Source of the DNA: Lactococcus formosensis
GTDB taxonomy: Bacteria > Bacillota > Bacilli > Lactobacillales > Streptococcaceae
Length of the DNA: 64,000 nt
Direction: 5' to 3'
Assembly (NCBI RefSeq): GCF_018403745.1
Contig: NZ_BOVP01000002.1
Location: forward strand, 1-64,000
Shown here: positions 37,001-45,111 of the stretch, one piece after another
Numbering within the stretch: position 1 is the first letter of the stretch
Layout of the letters: every line of letters begins with the position of its first letter
Made by a program: the position numbers and the translations under genes
The notes under the pieces: model-generated
Seen by the model: only the letters and a program-made list of their open reading frames with translations
What the model was told of the DNA's origin: nothing
Database searches by the model: none

Positions 37001-39196
37001 AATCGCTACAACCTCAGCACTGCTTGGTGTCAAAGCAACACCGTCTGCTCCGTCTGCTCCACGTACATACTTCGCCAAAGTTTCATTAAAGTCCGTTGGT
37101 GCTGATGTCGAAGGACTAAAGGTGCCCTTATCTGCAAAGGTGATGTTCTTCACCGCAGTAAAGTTCATATAATCGCCAAGGACATCTGAGAAGTCAAGAG
37201 AGTCCGAACCTAAATCTCCCTCGGCTTCGCCATCGACGATTGGCTTGTTACTTGTTTCTTGGATACTGCTCGTGATATGTTGGAAGGCATCACGTAGGTC
37301 CTCGATATTGCTAGCCTCGAAGAAGTCATCTGCATAGGCAAGATCTGTCGACGTTGCGAGGCTAGACGTTGTATTCGCGATATTTACTGTACTTTGTGGT
37401 CTATCCCATCGGTAACCTCCAAAACTTTCACGGTATTGTGCCAAGAAGTTTCCTGTCGCACCACTGGCAAAGTTATTGAGCAATGTCGTCATCGACGGTG
37501 TTGTTACCGTTGGTCCTGGAAGATAGCTTGAATTTCCAGGTAAGAAACTATGACGGATATTTGGCAAAATCTTGTCTGTATTCGTCGGAATGGGATTTAA
37601 GGTCGCATTGATAAGATTTCTCTGTGACTCTGTCGGTTGAACACCTGTCGAGATGGTAAAGAAGCCTACATCTGCGGCTGGCTGACCTTCAGCCCCACTC
37701 GGTGCTGAGAAATACGCATCTAAAATTGTTGTTTTACGATAAGCCGCTGTCAAAGCAGTCATCACAGCAAGGCCTTGCTCACCGTAAGACCCATCCCCAT
37801 AGAAAGGGCCTTGACCTGATGCGGCAGCATTATCAATACGATTTCCGTTTGGACCAAGTACAACAGGAGCAGACGAGTCAAAGGCATAGTCAGGACGTCC
37901 CATGGTCGGCTCACCATCTGTGAGTAATATCATGTTGGGACGGCGTGTGACGTTAGCTTCTTCTGTCACGTTGCCATCAGTATCTGTTACAGGTACATTA
38001 ACCTGTTTGTTGCTTGCATTCTCTAGGATACGCGCCGACTCACGAATGCCCCATTGAGTTGGTGTTGAGCCAACGACTGGGATATTAGCGGCTGGGGGAG
38101 CTATTGCTCCTTCGCCTGCTGCTGTCGCATTCACATTAACGGAATCACCTGATGAAGCGAGGGTAAAGAAGTTCCCACTTCCATTTGGCGCATAACGGCC
38201 AAGATCCAAAACTTTTTGGACACGCGCATAACCACCTGTACGACCACCATAAGCAACAACGGATACACGGTTAAGTGGGTTAGCATCCTGTAAAATACCG
38301 ATAGCTTCATTAAGCGCATCGACCAGCAATGCGATACGTGAGCGACCAGCTCCTGGGTCAATCTTCGTCATAGAGCCAGAAACGTCAATCGTAAAGACCG
38401 TATCCGCAGGAATCTGATAACCCTCGCGCGTTGGCACGCTTTGAGACAAGGCCGATAGTGTAACTTCAAAGTTAGTTGCCCCACCAAGCGTTCTTACCGT
38501 TTTATCTGTCCAGACGCGGCCATCATCGACAGCTGGAAGATTTGAGAAGATATTAGAGACATCATCGGTTGCAGGATCAGCTACCTTACTGCCTGAAATA
38601 ACTGACCAAGGATAACCAGCCGTCGGCAAGACCGAACTCAGTCCCAGCCCACGTTCTCTTGGCGTTGTACCTCCTAGCGTAGCTGCTGCTTTCTCTGCTT
38701 TCTCCGTTTTCTCTGTTTCAGCTTCCGCTTTTTCCTTTTCGGTTGCCTTTAGTGGCACCGTTAAGACTTGATCTCCTAAAGTTACTTGAATCTCACCGTC
38801 TGTGATGCTCTCTTTAACGATTTGTAATTTTAGTGAGAAGTTACCTGTACTGGCTTTCGTCAAGCTTAGAACAACTTTATTGTCATCCACTTTATAAGTT
38901 GCCTCAGGTATTTCTCCAAGTCCTTCTTCTTGTTCTGTGGCAATAAAATCTGCCCCAGATAGAGTAATCTCTGTGTTTTCGGATGCTTCACTTTCTTTCA
39001 CCTCGCCTTGGAGGGTAAGAAATTCTGGCTCTGCTTCATTATCCAGCTCAGCCACCGTAAGATTGACTCTTGGCGGTTCTCCCCCAAGGTCTAAGGTATC
39101 AGCTATCGCTCGAAGAGATGAACCTGGAAAAATCTGCGCTACAAGCAAAGCAATAGCAGCGATGTTCAATACTTTCGAGAGTAATTTACGCTTCAT
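34052..39196 (-). CDS. Giant LPXTG-anchored surface protein with VWA and SpaA/Cna-B-like domains
   Basis: A 1714-residue cell-wall adhesin. The start is ATG 39196 (MKRKLLSKVLNIA) behind AAAGGAG; the signal peptide ends near ADTLDL. A low-complexity E/K/A/T stretch is followed by a large VWA domain with the MIDAS motif DVSGSMTKID (about 270-279) and TDGEPTMG. Several Ig-like Cna-B-type modules follow, then three related SpaA-type repeats of about 85 residues with QLKKVD / QLLKVD and FIETQAP, whose Lys and Glu suggest intramolecular isopeptide bonds. The C-terminus is LPIVG, a hydrophobic helix and KKKK. The layout is that of a pilus-tip-like adhesin, but no sortase or pilin gene is adjacent. 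Ligand unknown. Confidence 0.92.
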   Translation of the reverse strand: MKRKLLSKVLNIAAIALLVAQIFPGSSLRAIADTLDLGGEPPRVNLTVAELDNEAEPEFLTLQGEVKESEASENTEITLSGADFIATEQEEGLGEIPEATYKVDDNKVVLSLTKASTGNFSLKLQIVKESITDGEIQVTLGDQVLTVPLKATEKEKAEAETEKTEKAEKAAATLGGTTPRERGLGLSSVLPTAGYPWSVISGSKVADPATDDVSNIFSNLPAVDDGRVWTDKTVRTLGGATNFEVTLSALSQSVPTREGYQIPADTVFTIDVSGSMTKIDPGAGRSRIALLVDALNEAIGILQDANPLNRVSVVAYGGRTGGYARVQKVLDLGRYAPNGSGNFFTLASSGDSVNVNATAAGEGAIAPPAANIPVVGSTPTQWGIRESARILENASNKQVNVPVTDTDGNVTEEANVTRRPNMILLTDGEPTMGRPDYAFDSSAPVVLGPNGNRIDNAAASGQGPFYGDGSYGEQGLAVMTALTAAYRKTTILDAYFSAPSGAEGQPAADVGFFTISTGVQPTESQRNLINATLNPIPTNTDKILPNIRHSFLPGNSSYLPGPTVTTPSMTTLLNNFASGATGNFLAQYRESFGGYRWDRPQSTVNIANTTSSLATSTDLAYADDFFEASNIEDLRDAFQHITSSIQETSNKPIVDGEAEGDLGSDSLDFSDVLGDYMNFTAVKNITFADKGTFSPSTSAPTDFNETLAKYVRGADGADGVALTPSSAEVVAIRATFNNGRFTYYADNYGHYLDATNPSGAALRVEVYPFQQATVNSEVSGAAESISRVFFSVNTALSDTTVETDYGIGETGTRDLQENDQFVHWGIPSELLPMRTVSANNGSTTVSGDQTPIQVKFDVALDEARLLTDFNADRASVPANFWSNDWIMPATANDSFATFEPSEDNPFYQNVDGNRVVNKTQNPTASDGWVSTQSITPDPTRATGDNIVVNTLGNNGTYQLQYQGQVQIQKEFIFQGQDGTKIDINTLDAVLRDGSLNLAPLHFEVISTGLVPTTVGTATIDLNDGAVLDQAIANDGRVTLTLLDTNGQPMNLQPGVYMVTETGGDIESNTTGDNYIHVPGATTQRVTVPPGGTGIASFVNLYAQVADTQLLRVQKVFHGLDAAALAQAKASFAMTITAKQTFSGADATTLESLNFSLNAEGYYERRLSYADAIAGVNFAQIPLGDYEITETGMDVEGYNHRLAHWRFIDLDNPANAGESGEDSSTSHTVTVGEDSQIVFRFDNYYEPLGSIDLTKNFEGVTFNQIPEDFYIEITKDDDPDFDPIRIERGELTGLTTNEKISGLLPGEYTIKEYNYEIEGRNFEGNAQVERDSQATPEGQQPTYKVTIPGLIGNNDVTVNIYNRYLQGAAILPPVMVYPVQLKKVDQRDQGVAGAIFRLEKRNPETNRWETYLANLTSNAEGFVNTSVGEPGDYRFVETKAPDGFDMADNPISNVQTIVDGGVGTNDNPVYFGEIENHMRTLIQLKKVDEADNPLAGAVFKVEFYNNGTWETIETGLTSTADGLVRLDVEEDGRYRFIETQAPANYVLDTTPKEVTVVEGQQAIFEAGTLENRRVEGPNVQSNAIQLLKVDEQNNALADAIFKVEAYNPESQTWELLTENLQSGADGRVTTSVPGPGRYRFIETQAPNSYVLDETPKEVTVEEGVTGVIDAGKLVNKSRANLPIVGDNLGLWLLVSGIVTLLGASLVLMKKKKLNL

Positions 39197-39405
39197 AAAA
39201 CGAACTCCTTTGTAGTTTCGATACTTCAAGGGTATTTTTACACATTTTTACCCTATTGTATATTTTATATAACTTAAGTTTAACATAAGTTTACTTTTTA
39301 TCAAATCCTTTTCTTTAAATACCCAAACAAACAATAAAGACACATTCGTAATCTTTTTGTATATTTTATTTTTCATCAGCCACAACTCCGTCTATCCAGA
39401 AGTTT

Positions 39406-39413
39406 GCTATAAT
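39406..39413 (+). promoter_or_regulatory. Extended -10 immediately before the oxidoreductase ATG (leaderless layout)
   Basis: TGCTATAAT ends at 39413 and the ATG begins at 39420, only six bases later; no SD fits in between. A transcription start about seven bases after the -10 would coincide with the ATG itself. The -35 region is weak, in line with an extended -10 promoter. Confidence 0.6.
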
Positions 39414-39419
39414 AAAGCC

Positions 39420-40373
39420 ATGTACAAGTCATTCATTTACGAAAGCTATGGGCTGCCTCATCAGGTATTAACCCTTAAAGAAAGGTGTCAACCAAGTTTA
39501 CACCCTCAAGAACTCCTTGTAAAAATGCTCTATGCCCCGGTAAATCCTTCGGATTTAATCCCGATGACAGGCGCTTATGCCCATCGGATAAGTTTACCTG
39601 CTGTTGCTGGCTATGAAGGAGTTGGGCTAGTAGTCGATGTCGGAAGCTCACTTTCACGAAAGCTTATCGGACAACGCGTTTTACCCTTGGAAGGAGAGGG
39701 TACTTGGCAAACTTATGTCAAATGCCCTGCTTCCCATACTTTTGTCATCCCTGAATGCTTAGACTCAATATCTGCCAGCCAACTCTATATTAATCCTCTG
39801 ACAGCTTGGCTTCTCTGTACAGAAGTACTGAACCTTCATCCTGGGCAAAAACTAGCTGTTAATGCAGCAGGATCTGCTATTGGGCAAGTCTTTGCCCAAC
39901 TTTCACGCATCTTAGGCTTCGACTTTATCGCTATTACCCGAGATGATAAGAAACACAAACTTTTAAAGGAGCGTGGAGCTCATGAATTACGCACAAACTT
40001 AATCAATTTAGAAGTAGATGCTGCTATTGATTGTGTCGGTGGAAAAGCAGGAACTGATTTGGCTGCTTGTGTCCGATCAGGTGGGAGGTTTCAAGCGCTT
40101 GGTCTACTTTCAGGTCAACAGGTAGATTGGGCAAAATTAGCCAAACTTCCCATCGACGTCAGCATCTTTCACCTGCGGCATTGGAATACCAAACTCAGTC
40201 CTGAAGAGTGGCAAAAAAGTCTGCAAACTTTAGCTAACTTGGTTGTTGATGGACACTTAATCCTCAACCAAGCTGTGGACATTATCCCTTATGACCAACT
40301 TATTGAAGCTTTAGAGTATTCACAAAAAAACAAACGCCTGATTTCATTCATACAAAAAACGCACGAGCTTTAA
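39420..40373 (+). CDS. Zinc-independent MDR-family oxidoreductase (quinone/enoyl reductase-like)
   Basis: A 317-residue NAD(P)H-dependent oxidoreductase of the medium-chain dehydrogenase family. The N-terminal GroES-like part has YAPVNPSDLIPMTGAY and GYEGVGLVVDVG; the Rossmann segment AAGSAIGQVFAQL lies near 145-157. Zinc ligands of alcohol dehydrogenases are absent, placing it with quinone reductases or 2-enoyl reductases. The start ATG 39420 matches the family N-terminus; the frame is open further upstream but without support. The stop codon lies in the loop of the terminator hairpin, so the last codons form one arm. Confidence 0.85.
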   Translation: MYKSFIYESYGLPHQVLTLKERCQPSLHPQELLVKMLYAPVNPSDLIPMTGAYAHRISLPAVAGYEGVGLVVDVGSSLSRKLIGQRVLPLEGEGTWQTYVKCPASHTFVIPECLDSISASQLYINPLTAWLLCTEVLNLHPGQKLAVNAAGSAIGQVFAQLSRILGFDFIAITRDDKKHKLLKERGAHELRTNLINLEVDAAIDCVGGKAGTDLAACVRSGGRFQALGLLSGQQVDWAKLAKLPIDVSIFHLRHWNTKLSPEEWQKSLQTLANLVVDGHLILNQAVDIIPYDQLIEALEYSQKNKRLISFIQKTHEL

Positions 40374-40383
40374 CTCGTGCGTT
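40358..40383. terminator. Terminator whose loop contains the oxidoreductase stop codon
   Basis: AACGCACGAG and CTCGTGCGTT pair around CTTTAA, where TAA is the stop codon. A and T tracts on both sides make it bidirectional; it also ends gltX transcripts. Confidence 0.9.
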
Positions 40384-40399
40384 TTTTTATTTTATTCTA

Positions 40400-41839
40400 T
40401 TATAAGAATTGAGCCATATGTTCAAGAACTTTTTCTTTACCTAAAAGAGCGATTGTTTCAGGTAATTCTGGACCGTGCATACTACCAGAGGCAGCTATAC
40501 GGATCGGCATCCAAAGATTTTTCCCTTTAACACCTGTTTCTTTTTGCGTTTCTTTGAAAAGTGGGAAGATGTTTTCGGCAGTGAAATCTTCTAAATTTTC
40601 AAGTTTCGCGCGGAAAGCACCCACCGCAACGGGTGAAGTTTCCAAGTCCATCATTTGACGGGCTTCATCTGTGAGTTCTGGGAATTCACCAAAGAAGAGA
40701 TCTGTTAACTCAAGAATTTCTTCTGCATACTTCATTTGCGGCTTATAAAGTTTAACCAGTTCTTCTGCACGCGCATCAAAACGGCCAGCTTCTTCAAGGA
40801 AAGGTTTTGTCAATTCGAAGACAGGTTCAAACTCTGCATGCTTGATGTATTCGTTGTCCATCCATTCCAGTTTCTTTTGGTCAAACGCTGCTGGAGATTT
40901 ACTCAAACGTTTTTCATCAAAAAGTTTCACAAGTTCTTCTGGGCTGAATTTTTCTTGTTCTCCCCCTGGGTTCCATCCTAAGAGAGCGATAAAGTTGAAG
41001 ATTGCATCTGCCATGAAACCTTTTTTACGGTAATCTTCGATAAATTGAAGCGTGTTAGTATCACGTTTCGACAACTTTTTACCTGTTTCAGAGTTAATAA
41101 TTAATGTCATATGGCCAAAGACAGGTGCTTCCCATCCTAAAGCTTCATAAACCATCAACTGTTTCGGTGTATTCGCAATATGATCATCCCCACGAATAAC
41201 GTGTGAAATTTGCATATCATGATCATCCACTACTACGGCAAAGTTGTAAGTTGGATAACCATCGCGTTTTTGAATAACCCAATCACCACCTATATTCCCA
41301 CCTTCAAATTCGATATCGCCTTTAACCATATCTGTCCATTTGTAGATGGCTGTTTCATTTACAGAAATACGAACAACTGGTGTAATCCCTGCAGCTTTAC
41401 GTTCTGCAACATAAGCCTCTTTCTCAGCTTCTGTCATCCCTGCATATTCATTAACATAATGAGGTGCAACACCTGCTGCTTCTTGTGCTTCGTGATCAGC
41501 TTCAAGCTCTTCTGGTGTTTTATAAGAATAATAAGCTTTACCTTCATTCAAAAGTTGGTCAATATATTTTTGATAAAGTTCTAAACGTTCTGATTGACGG
41601 TAATTTTCATGTGTTTCTGGGCTTTCATCCCAGTCAATCCCCAACCAACGTAGGTTTTCAAGTTGAGAGCGTTCCCCATCTTCTACGTGACGTTCACGGT
41701 CTGTATCTTCGATACGAATGATGAAATCTCCATTGTAATGACGCGCAAAAAGATAGTTAAAAAGTGCAGTACGGGCATTACCAATATGTAAAAGCCCTGT
41801 GGGTGATGGCGCATAGCGCACACGAATGTTATTAGACAT
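40400..41839 (-). CDS. gltX: Glutamyl-tRNA synthetase
   Basis: A 479-residue class I aminoacyl-tRNA synthetase charging tRNA-Glu and, in Firmicutes without GlnRS, tRNA-Gln as well. The HIGH motif is HIGN (18-21) and the KMSKS motif KLSKRD (about 255-260). The C-terminal anticodon-binding domain is complete. SD AGGAG precedes ATG. It is convergent with the oxidoreductase gene and divergent from the GNAT gene. Confidence 0.97.
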   Translation of the reverse strand: MSNNIRVRYAPSPTGLLHIGNARTALFNYLFARHYNGDFIIRIEDTDRERHVEDGERSQLENLRWLGIDWDESPETHENYRQSERLELYQKYIDQLLNEGKAYYSYKTPEELEADHEAQEAAGVAPHYVNEYAGMTEAEKEAYVAERKAAGITPVVRISVNETAIYKWTDMVKGDIEFEGGNIGGDWVIQKRDGYPTYNFAVVVDDHDMQISHVIRGDDHIANTPKQLMVYEALGWEAPVFGHMTLIINSETGKKLSKRDTNTLQFIEDYRKKGFMADAIFNFIALLGWNPGGEQEKFSPEELVKLFDEKRLSKSPAAFDQKKLEWMDNEYIKHAEFEPVFELTKPFLEEAGRFDARAEELVKLYKPQMKYAEEILELTDLFFGEFPELTDEARQMMDLETSPVAVGAFRAKLENLEDFTAENIFPLFKETQKETGVKGKNLWMPIRIAASGSMHGPELPETIALLGKEKVLEHMAQFL

Positions 41840-41948
41840 ATTTTTCTCCTGTTAGTTTCGGTCCTTTTTATTCTATCATATTATGAGCAATGTTTCTAAC
41901 AGTGAGTCATTATAAAATCATACTGTAATTAAAGAAACACAAGCTTCA

Positions 41949-41978
41949 TTGACTCGACAAGGAGGACCATGTTAGAAT
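41949..41978 (+). promoter_or_regulatory. Consensus promoter placing the start of transcription at the GNAT start codon
   Basis: TTGACT (41949-41954), an 18-bp spacer and TAGAAT (41973-41978) precede the ATG at 41985 by six bases. The mRNA would therefore begin at or within a base or two of the ATG. The AAGGAGG inside the spacer lies 19 bases from the ATG and cannot act as its SD. Confidence 0.65.
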
Positions 41979-41984
41979 AGAGAT

Positions 41985-42479
41985 ATGACTAAAATTACAT
42001 ATGACAAAGCAAAAATCACAGACATTGATGATGTGATGCACATTGAAGAGACTTCTTTCCCGGCGGATGAAGTTCTCTCACGCGCTTCAATGTTAGAACG
42101 TATCCAAGTCATTCCTGAGCGCTTTTTTGTCGCTCGAAATGAAGAAGGTAAGGTGGTCGGTATCCTTGTGGGCCCAACTTCTGATAAATGTTACCTGACA
42201 GACGATATGTTTGAAAAAACAGAAGCAAGTCTTCCGACTGATCGCTTTCAAATTATCGTCAGCCTTGCTGTCGATAGTGAATACCAAGGACTGGGTATTG
42301 CTACAACATTGCTTGATTTGATGAAAGAAGCTGCAGCTGAGGAAAGTCGTCAAGGCATCAGCTTGACTTGTGTAGAAAACCTTATTCCTTACTACGAACG
42401 CTATGGTTTCGTTTCTAAAGGAATTTCCGACTCACAACTTGCAGGAGAAACATGGTACAACATGGTTCTACCTCTATGA
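41985..42479 (+). CDS. GNAT-family N-acetyltransferase
   Basis: A 164-residue acetyl-CoA-dependent acyltransferase. The acetyl-CoA pyrophosphate-binding loop is YQGLGIATTL (about 104-113), preceded by the strand IIVSLAVDSE and followed by SLTCVENLIPYYERYGF, the usual C-terminal GNAT signature. The arylalkylamine-type N-acetyltransferases share this look, but the acceptor cannot be named. The gene lies directly after a promoter with no room for an SD. Confidence 0.88.
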   Translation: MTKITYDKAKITDIDDVMHIEETSFPADEVLSRASMLERIQVIPERFFVARNEEGKVVGILVGPTSDKCYLTDDMFEKTEASLPTDRFQIIVSLAVDSEYQGLGIATTLLDLMKEAAAEESRQGISLTCVENLIPYYERYGFVSKGISDSQLAGETWYNMVLPL

Positions 42480-42480
42480 A

Positions 42481-42505
42481 AAAACGCTGCTTAAGCAGCG
42501 TTTTT
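42481..42505. terminator. Bidirectional terminator between the GNAT gene and ald
   Basis: AAAACGCTGC-TTAA-GCAGCGTTTT sits between the two converging stop codons with A and T tracts. Confidence 0.9.
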
Positions 42506-42509
42506 TTAT

Positions 42510-43631
42510 TTATTCACTTATGACTTCATCAATATCTGTGTAAACCATATTATAGAAGTCAGCTACAGGTTTACATGTCAATTTACCATGGTCCGCATTT
42601 AAACCTTCTTTAAGCCCTGGGTTAGCTCTCAAAGCTTCTTTGTAACCTTTGTTTGCTATAGCTAAACCATTTGCAAGGGTTGCATTATTTAAGGCAGCTG
42701 TAGAAGTTACGGGAACAGCACCAGGCATATTACCAACACAGTAATGGATAACACCTTCTTCTTCAAAAACAGGATTGTCATGATAAGTCACATGAGAACT
42801 TTGACATGTCCCCCCTTGGTCAATCGCTACATCGACAATAACTGCGCCTTTTTTCATCAAAGGCAGATGTTCACGACGAATAAGTTGAGGTGTTGCTGCA
42901 CCAGGGATAAGCGCTGCACCAATCACTAAGTCTGCTTTTGAAATAAGATCTTTGACTGTGTGATCTGTACTGTAAACAGTATTTACACGTCCCTCATAAA
43001 GTTTATCTAGTTCTGTTAAAGCATCTAAATTTACATCTACAGCAGTAACATTTGCATGCATACCAACAGCCATTGCAACAGCATTACGCCCTACAACCCC
43101 GGCACCACCAAGTACAAGAACATTTGCTGGAAGAACGCCAGTCACTCCGCCAAGAAGAACACCCCGTCCACCAAAAGGACGTTCTAAATACTTTGCACCT
43201 TCTTGAACAGATAGACGCCCCGCGATTTCTGACATTGGTTTAAGTGCTGGGAGAGCACCATTACGGTCACGTATGGTTTCATAAGCAATAGCGACAATTT
43301 TCTTATCTAAAACAGCTTTTGTCAGTGCTTTGTCTGCTGCTAAGTGGAAATAGGTATAAAATATTTGTCCCTCACGCATCAACGAATATTCTGGTTCAAG
43401 TGGTTCTTTAACCTTAATAATCATATCTGCTGTTTCATAAATATCTTCGGCAGTTGGTAGGATATTACACCCAACTGCTGTGTAAAGTTCATCAGAATAT
43501 GATGACCCCTCACCTGCTCCTTTTTGAATATAGACATCATGTCCAGCTGCAACATAAGCTGCAGCGAATTCTGGTGCAAGGCCTACACGATATTCGTGTT
43601 TTTTGATCTCTGTTGGAACACCTATTTTCAT
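42510..43631 (-). CDS. ald: Alanine dehydrogenase
   Basis: A 373-residue NAD-dependent enzyme interconverting L-alanine and pyruvate plus ammonia. The start is ATG 43631 (MKIGVPTEIKKHEYRVG), eight bases after GGAGG; an ATG five codons earlier lies in that SD. The N-terminal catalytic part (KVKEPLEPEYSLM), the Rossmann motif VLGGAGVVGRNAV and the IDQGGTCQSSHVTYH region are typical. Upstream are a GGGG/CCCC hairpin in the leader (43663-43675) and a cre-like site. Confidence 0.95.
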   Translation of the reverse strand: MKIGVPTEIKKHEYRVGLAPEFAAAYVAAGHDVYIQKGAGEGSSYSDELYTAVGCNILPTAEDIYETADMIIKVKEPLEPEYSLMREGQIFYTYFHLAADKALTKAVLDKKIVAIAYETIRDRNGALPALKPMSEIAGRLSVQEGAKYLERPFGGRGVLLGGVTGVLPANVLVLGGAGVVGRNAVAMAVGMHANVTAVDVNLDALTELDKLYEGRVNTVYSTDHTVKDLISKADLVIGAALIPGAATPQLIRREHLPLMKKGAVIVDVAIDQGGTCQSSHVTYHDNPVFEEEGVIHYCVGNMPGAVPVTSTAALNNATLANGLAIANKGYKEALRANPGLKEGLNADHGKLTCKPVADFYNMVYTDIDEVISE

Positions 43632-43709
43632 AAATTTATCCTCCATATAGATATATGTTCGGGGCTTTTCCCCTTTTTATTTAAAACCATAATACGATAA
43701 AAGCGAGAA

Positions 43710-43723
43710 TGTAACCGCCTTCA
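43710..43723. promoter_or_regulatory. cre-like site upstream of ald
   Basis: Read on the minus strand TGAAGGCGGTTACA matches the cre pattern TGWNANCGNTNWCA with one mismatch and lies about 80 bp upstream of the ald start. CcpA control of alanine metabolism is plausible but unproven here. Confidence 0.4.
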
Positions 43724-43797
43724 TACTTAGAATAACATTTCTAAAGTTTTATTGCAACTATGAACTTATACGTATTTTTATTGTTAATGTAACAAAA

Positions 43798-43825
43798 AAA
43801 AGCAAACTTTTTCAAGTTTGCTTTT
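43798..43825. terminator. Terminator of the PepSY protein gene
   Basis: AAAAGCAAACTT-TTTC-AAGTTTGCTTTT is a twelve-pair stem just behind the stop codon; the minus strand continues with T. Confidence 0.9.
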
Positions 43826-43831
43826 TAATTG

Positions 43832-44338
43832 TCAATCCCAATCGCCTGTCTCAAATTTTACGATATCTCCCGTATAGACATCAATGTAAAACTCATGGGA
43901 AAGACCATCTGTTCCACGGTATTCAAGCTCCCAAACACGTGTTCCTGCCTCACGATCAATGCCTGAATGATTACGGAAAGTAGCCTGAATATTTCGTGAC
44001 TGTAGGTGCCTTTCCGCAATTGCTCGTGCTTCGTCCAGGCCTATCTGCCGACCTTGCTGACCTGCTGCAGGAAGCTGTTCTGGGGCTGCTACTGGTAAAT
44101 CTTGCGCAGGTGGCGGTGGTTCTTCTTGTACCGGTGGTTGCTCTGCTAAGGGAGGCTCAATGTCAATCACATTCATATCTTCTGCTTGTTGTGGAGGTTG
44201 CTGCTGATGCGTGAGTTGTTGGCGCTCTTGTTGTTCCTCAATAAAGTCAAGGGCGATGTACAAACCTCCAAGAGCCAAGATGACCATTCCTGCAATCGAG
44301 GCGATGATAATCAAAAGCCTATTTCTGTCCCTCTCCAT
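43832..44338 (-). CDS. Membrane-anchored PepSY-domain protein with a Pro/Gln/Glu-rich linker
   Basis: A 168-residue protein. One N-terminal membrane anchor (about 8-30) is followed by a disordered Q/P/E-rich linker (about 35-95, with EEPPPPAQ) and a C-terminal PepSY domain (IGLDEARAIAERHLQ ... VWELEYRGTDG ... EFYIDVYTGDIVKFE). PepSY domains are often extracellular inhibitors or modulators of peptidases; the partner here is unknown. SD AAGGAG precedes the ATG. It is a single gene with its own terminator. Confidence 0.85.
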   Translation of the reverse strand: MERDRNRLLIIIASIAGMVILALGGLYIALDFIEEQQERQQLTHQQQPPQQAEDMNVIDIEPPLAEQPPVQEEPPPPAQDLPVAAPEQLPAAGQQGRQIGLDEARAIAERHLQSRNIQATFRNHSGIDREAGTRVWELEYRGTDGLSHEFYIDVYTGDIVKFETGDWD

Positions 44339-44460
44339 TTTTTTCTCCTTTCTATATTTTTTATTAGAAAAAAATAAGTTTTTTATTACTTATATTATAA
44401 CAAAGGACATTTTATAACTAAAAAGATATGCAAACATCAAAATTTTCCATAAATAAAAAG

Positions 44461-44478
44461 AAGTCCTTGGACTTCATT
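44461..44478 (-). terminator. Terminator overlapping the stop of the PNPOx-like gene
   Basis: GAAGTCC-AA-GGACTTC followed by TTTTTATTT on the minus strand; the stem begins within a few bases of the TAA stop codon. Confidence 0.85.
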
Positions 44479-45103
44479 TAAATTCTATAATCTCAGCTCC
44501 ATCTCTAAAACTTTCATGGACTAAGGAATGAATCTTAAGTTTGATAATAGCCATATTTGTCGCATTTTCATGTAGTTTAAGCAGATTTGGCTCATGTTTA
44601 ACAACTTCTTTTGCAGATAATCCTTCTAAAATCTCGGCATCAACCTGATTAGAGGATAAACGCTCCCCTTTTTCCAAGCTGTCAAACCATGTGGTAAAAG
44701 AAACCCGAGGTCTGACCTTGATGTTTTGCACCTTACTGGCATGCTTATCAGCAACCATATAAAATACATTTTCTTCATGTACTGATTGGATAAAGCTCAT
44801 GATTGTCGTTTCTTGCATGCCGTCTTTTGTTTGGCAACTCAAAATGAGGTAACCAGGAAGGCCGGATAATACTTGTCTGACCTTTCCCCCTTGACCTTGC
44901 GCACCAACGCTAGTTGCTTTTTTATTGGTTTTCAACACAGTCAACAGGACTAAAGGCAAGGTTAATACTGTATAGGAGACAAGTACAGCCAGAACGAAAG
45001 TTAAACTTTTATTTTGTAAAAAATTTGTCGAAACAATACCAGTAAGAACAAGTGCTGCTAGTATGTAGATCAGAAAAAGTTGTAAAAAGCGCTTAAAGTA
45101 CAT
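44474..45103 (-). CDS. Membrane protein with a pyridoxamine-phosphate-oxidase-like domain
   Basis: A 209-residue protein with two N-terminal membrane helices (about 5-27 and 33-60) followed by a soluble split-barrel domain resembling PNPOx/FMN-binding proteins (GYLILSCQTKDGM ... NVFYMVADKHASKVQNIKVR ... FTTWFD). The membrane-plus-PNPOx combination is not one I can name. It lies eight bp behind the PIN-TRAM gene and is probably co-transcribed with it. Substrate or cofactor cannot be read from the sequence. Confidence 0.75.
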   Translation of the reverse strand: MYFKRFLQLFLIYILAALVLTGIVSTNFLQNKSLTFVLAVLVSYTVLTLPLVLLTVLKTNKKATSVGAQGQGGKVRQVLSGLPGYLILSCQTKDGMQETTIMSFIQSVHEENVFYMVADKHASKVQNIKVRPRVSFTTWFDSLEKGERLSSNQVDAEILEGLSAKEVVKHEPNLLKLHENATNMAIIKLKIHSLVHESFRDGAEIIEFK

Positions 45104-45111
45104 ATTTCTCC

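Noticed and set aside
41969..41980. Three-codon leader peptide before the GNAT gene as a regulatory uORF
   Set aside because: The mini-ORF overlaps the -10 box of a consensus promoter, so it should not be transcribed from that promoter. It is mentioned only as an alternative under the leaderless finding.
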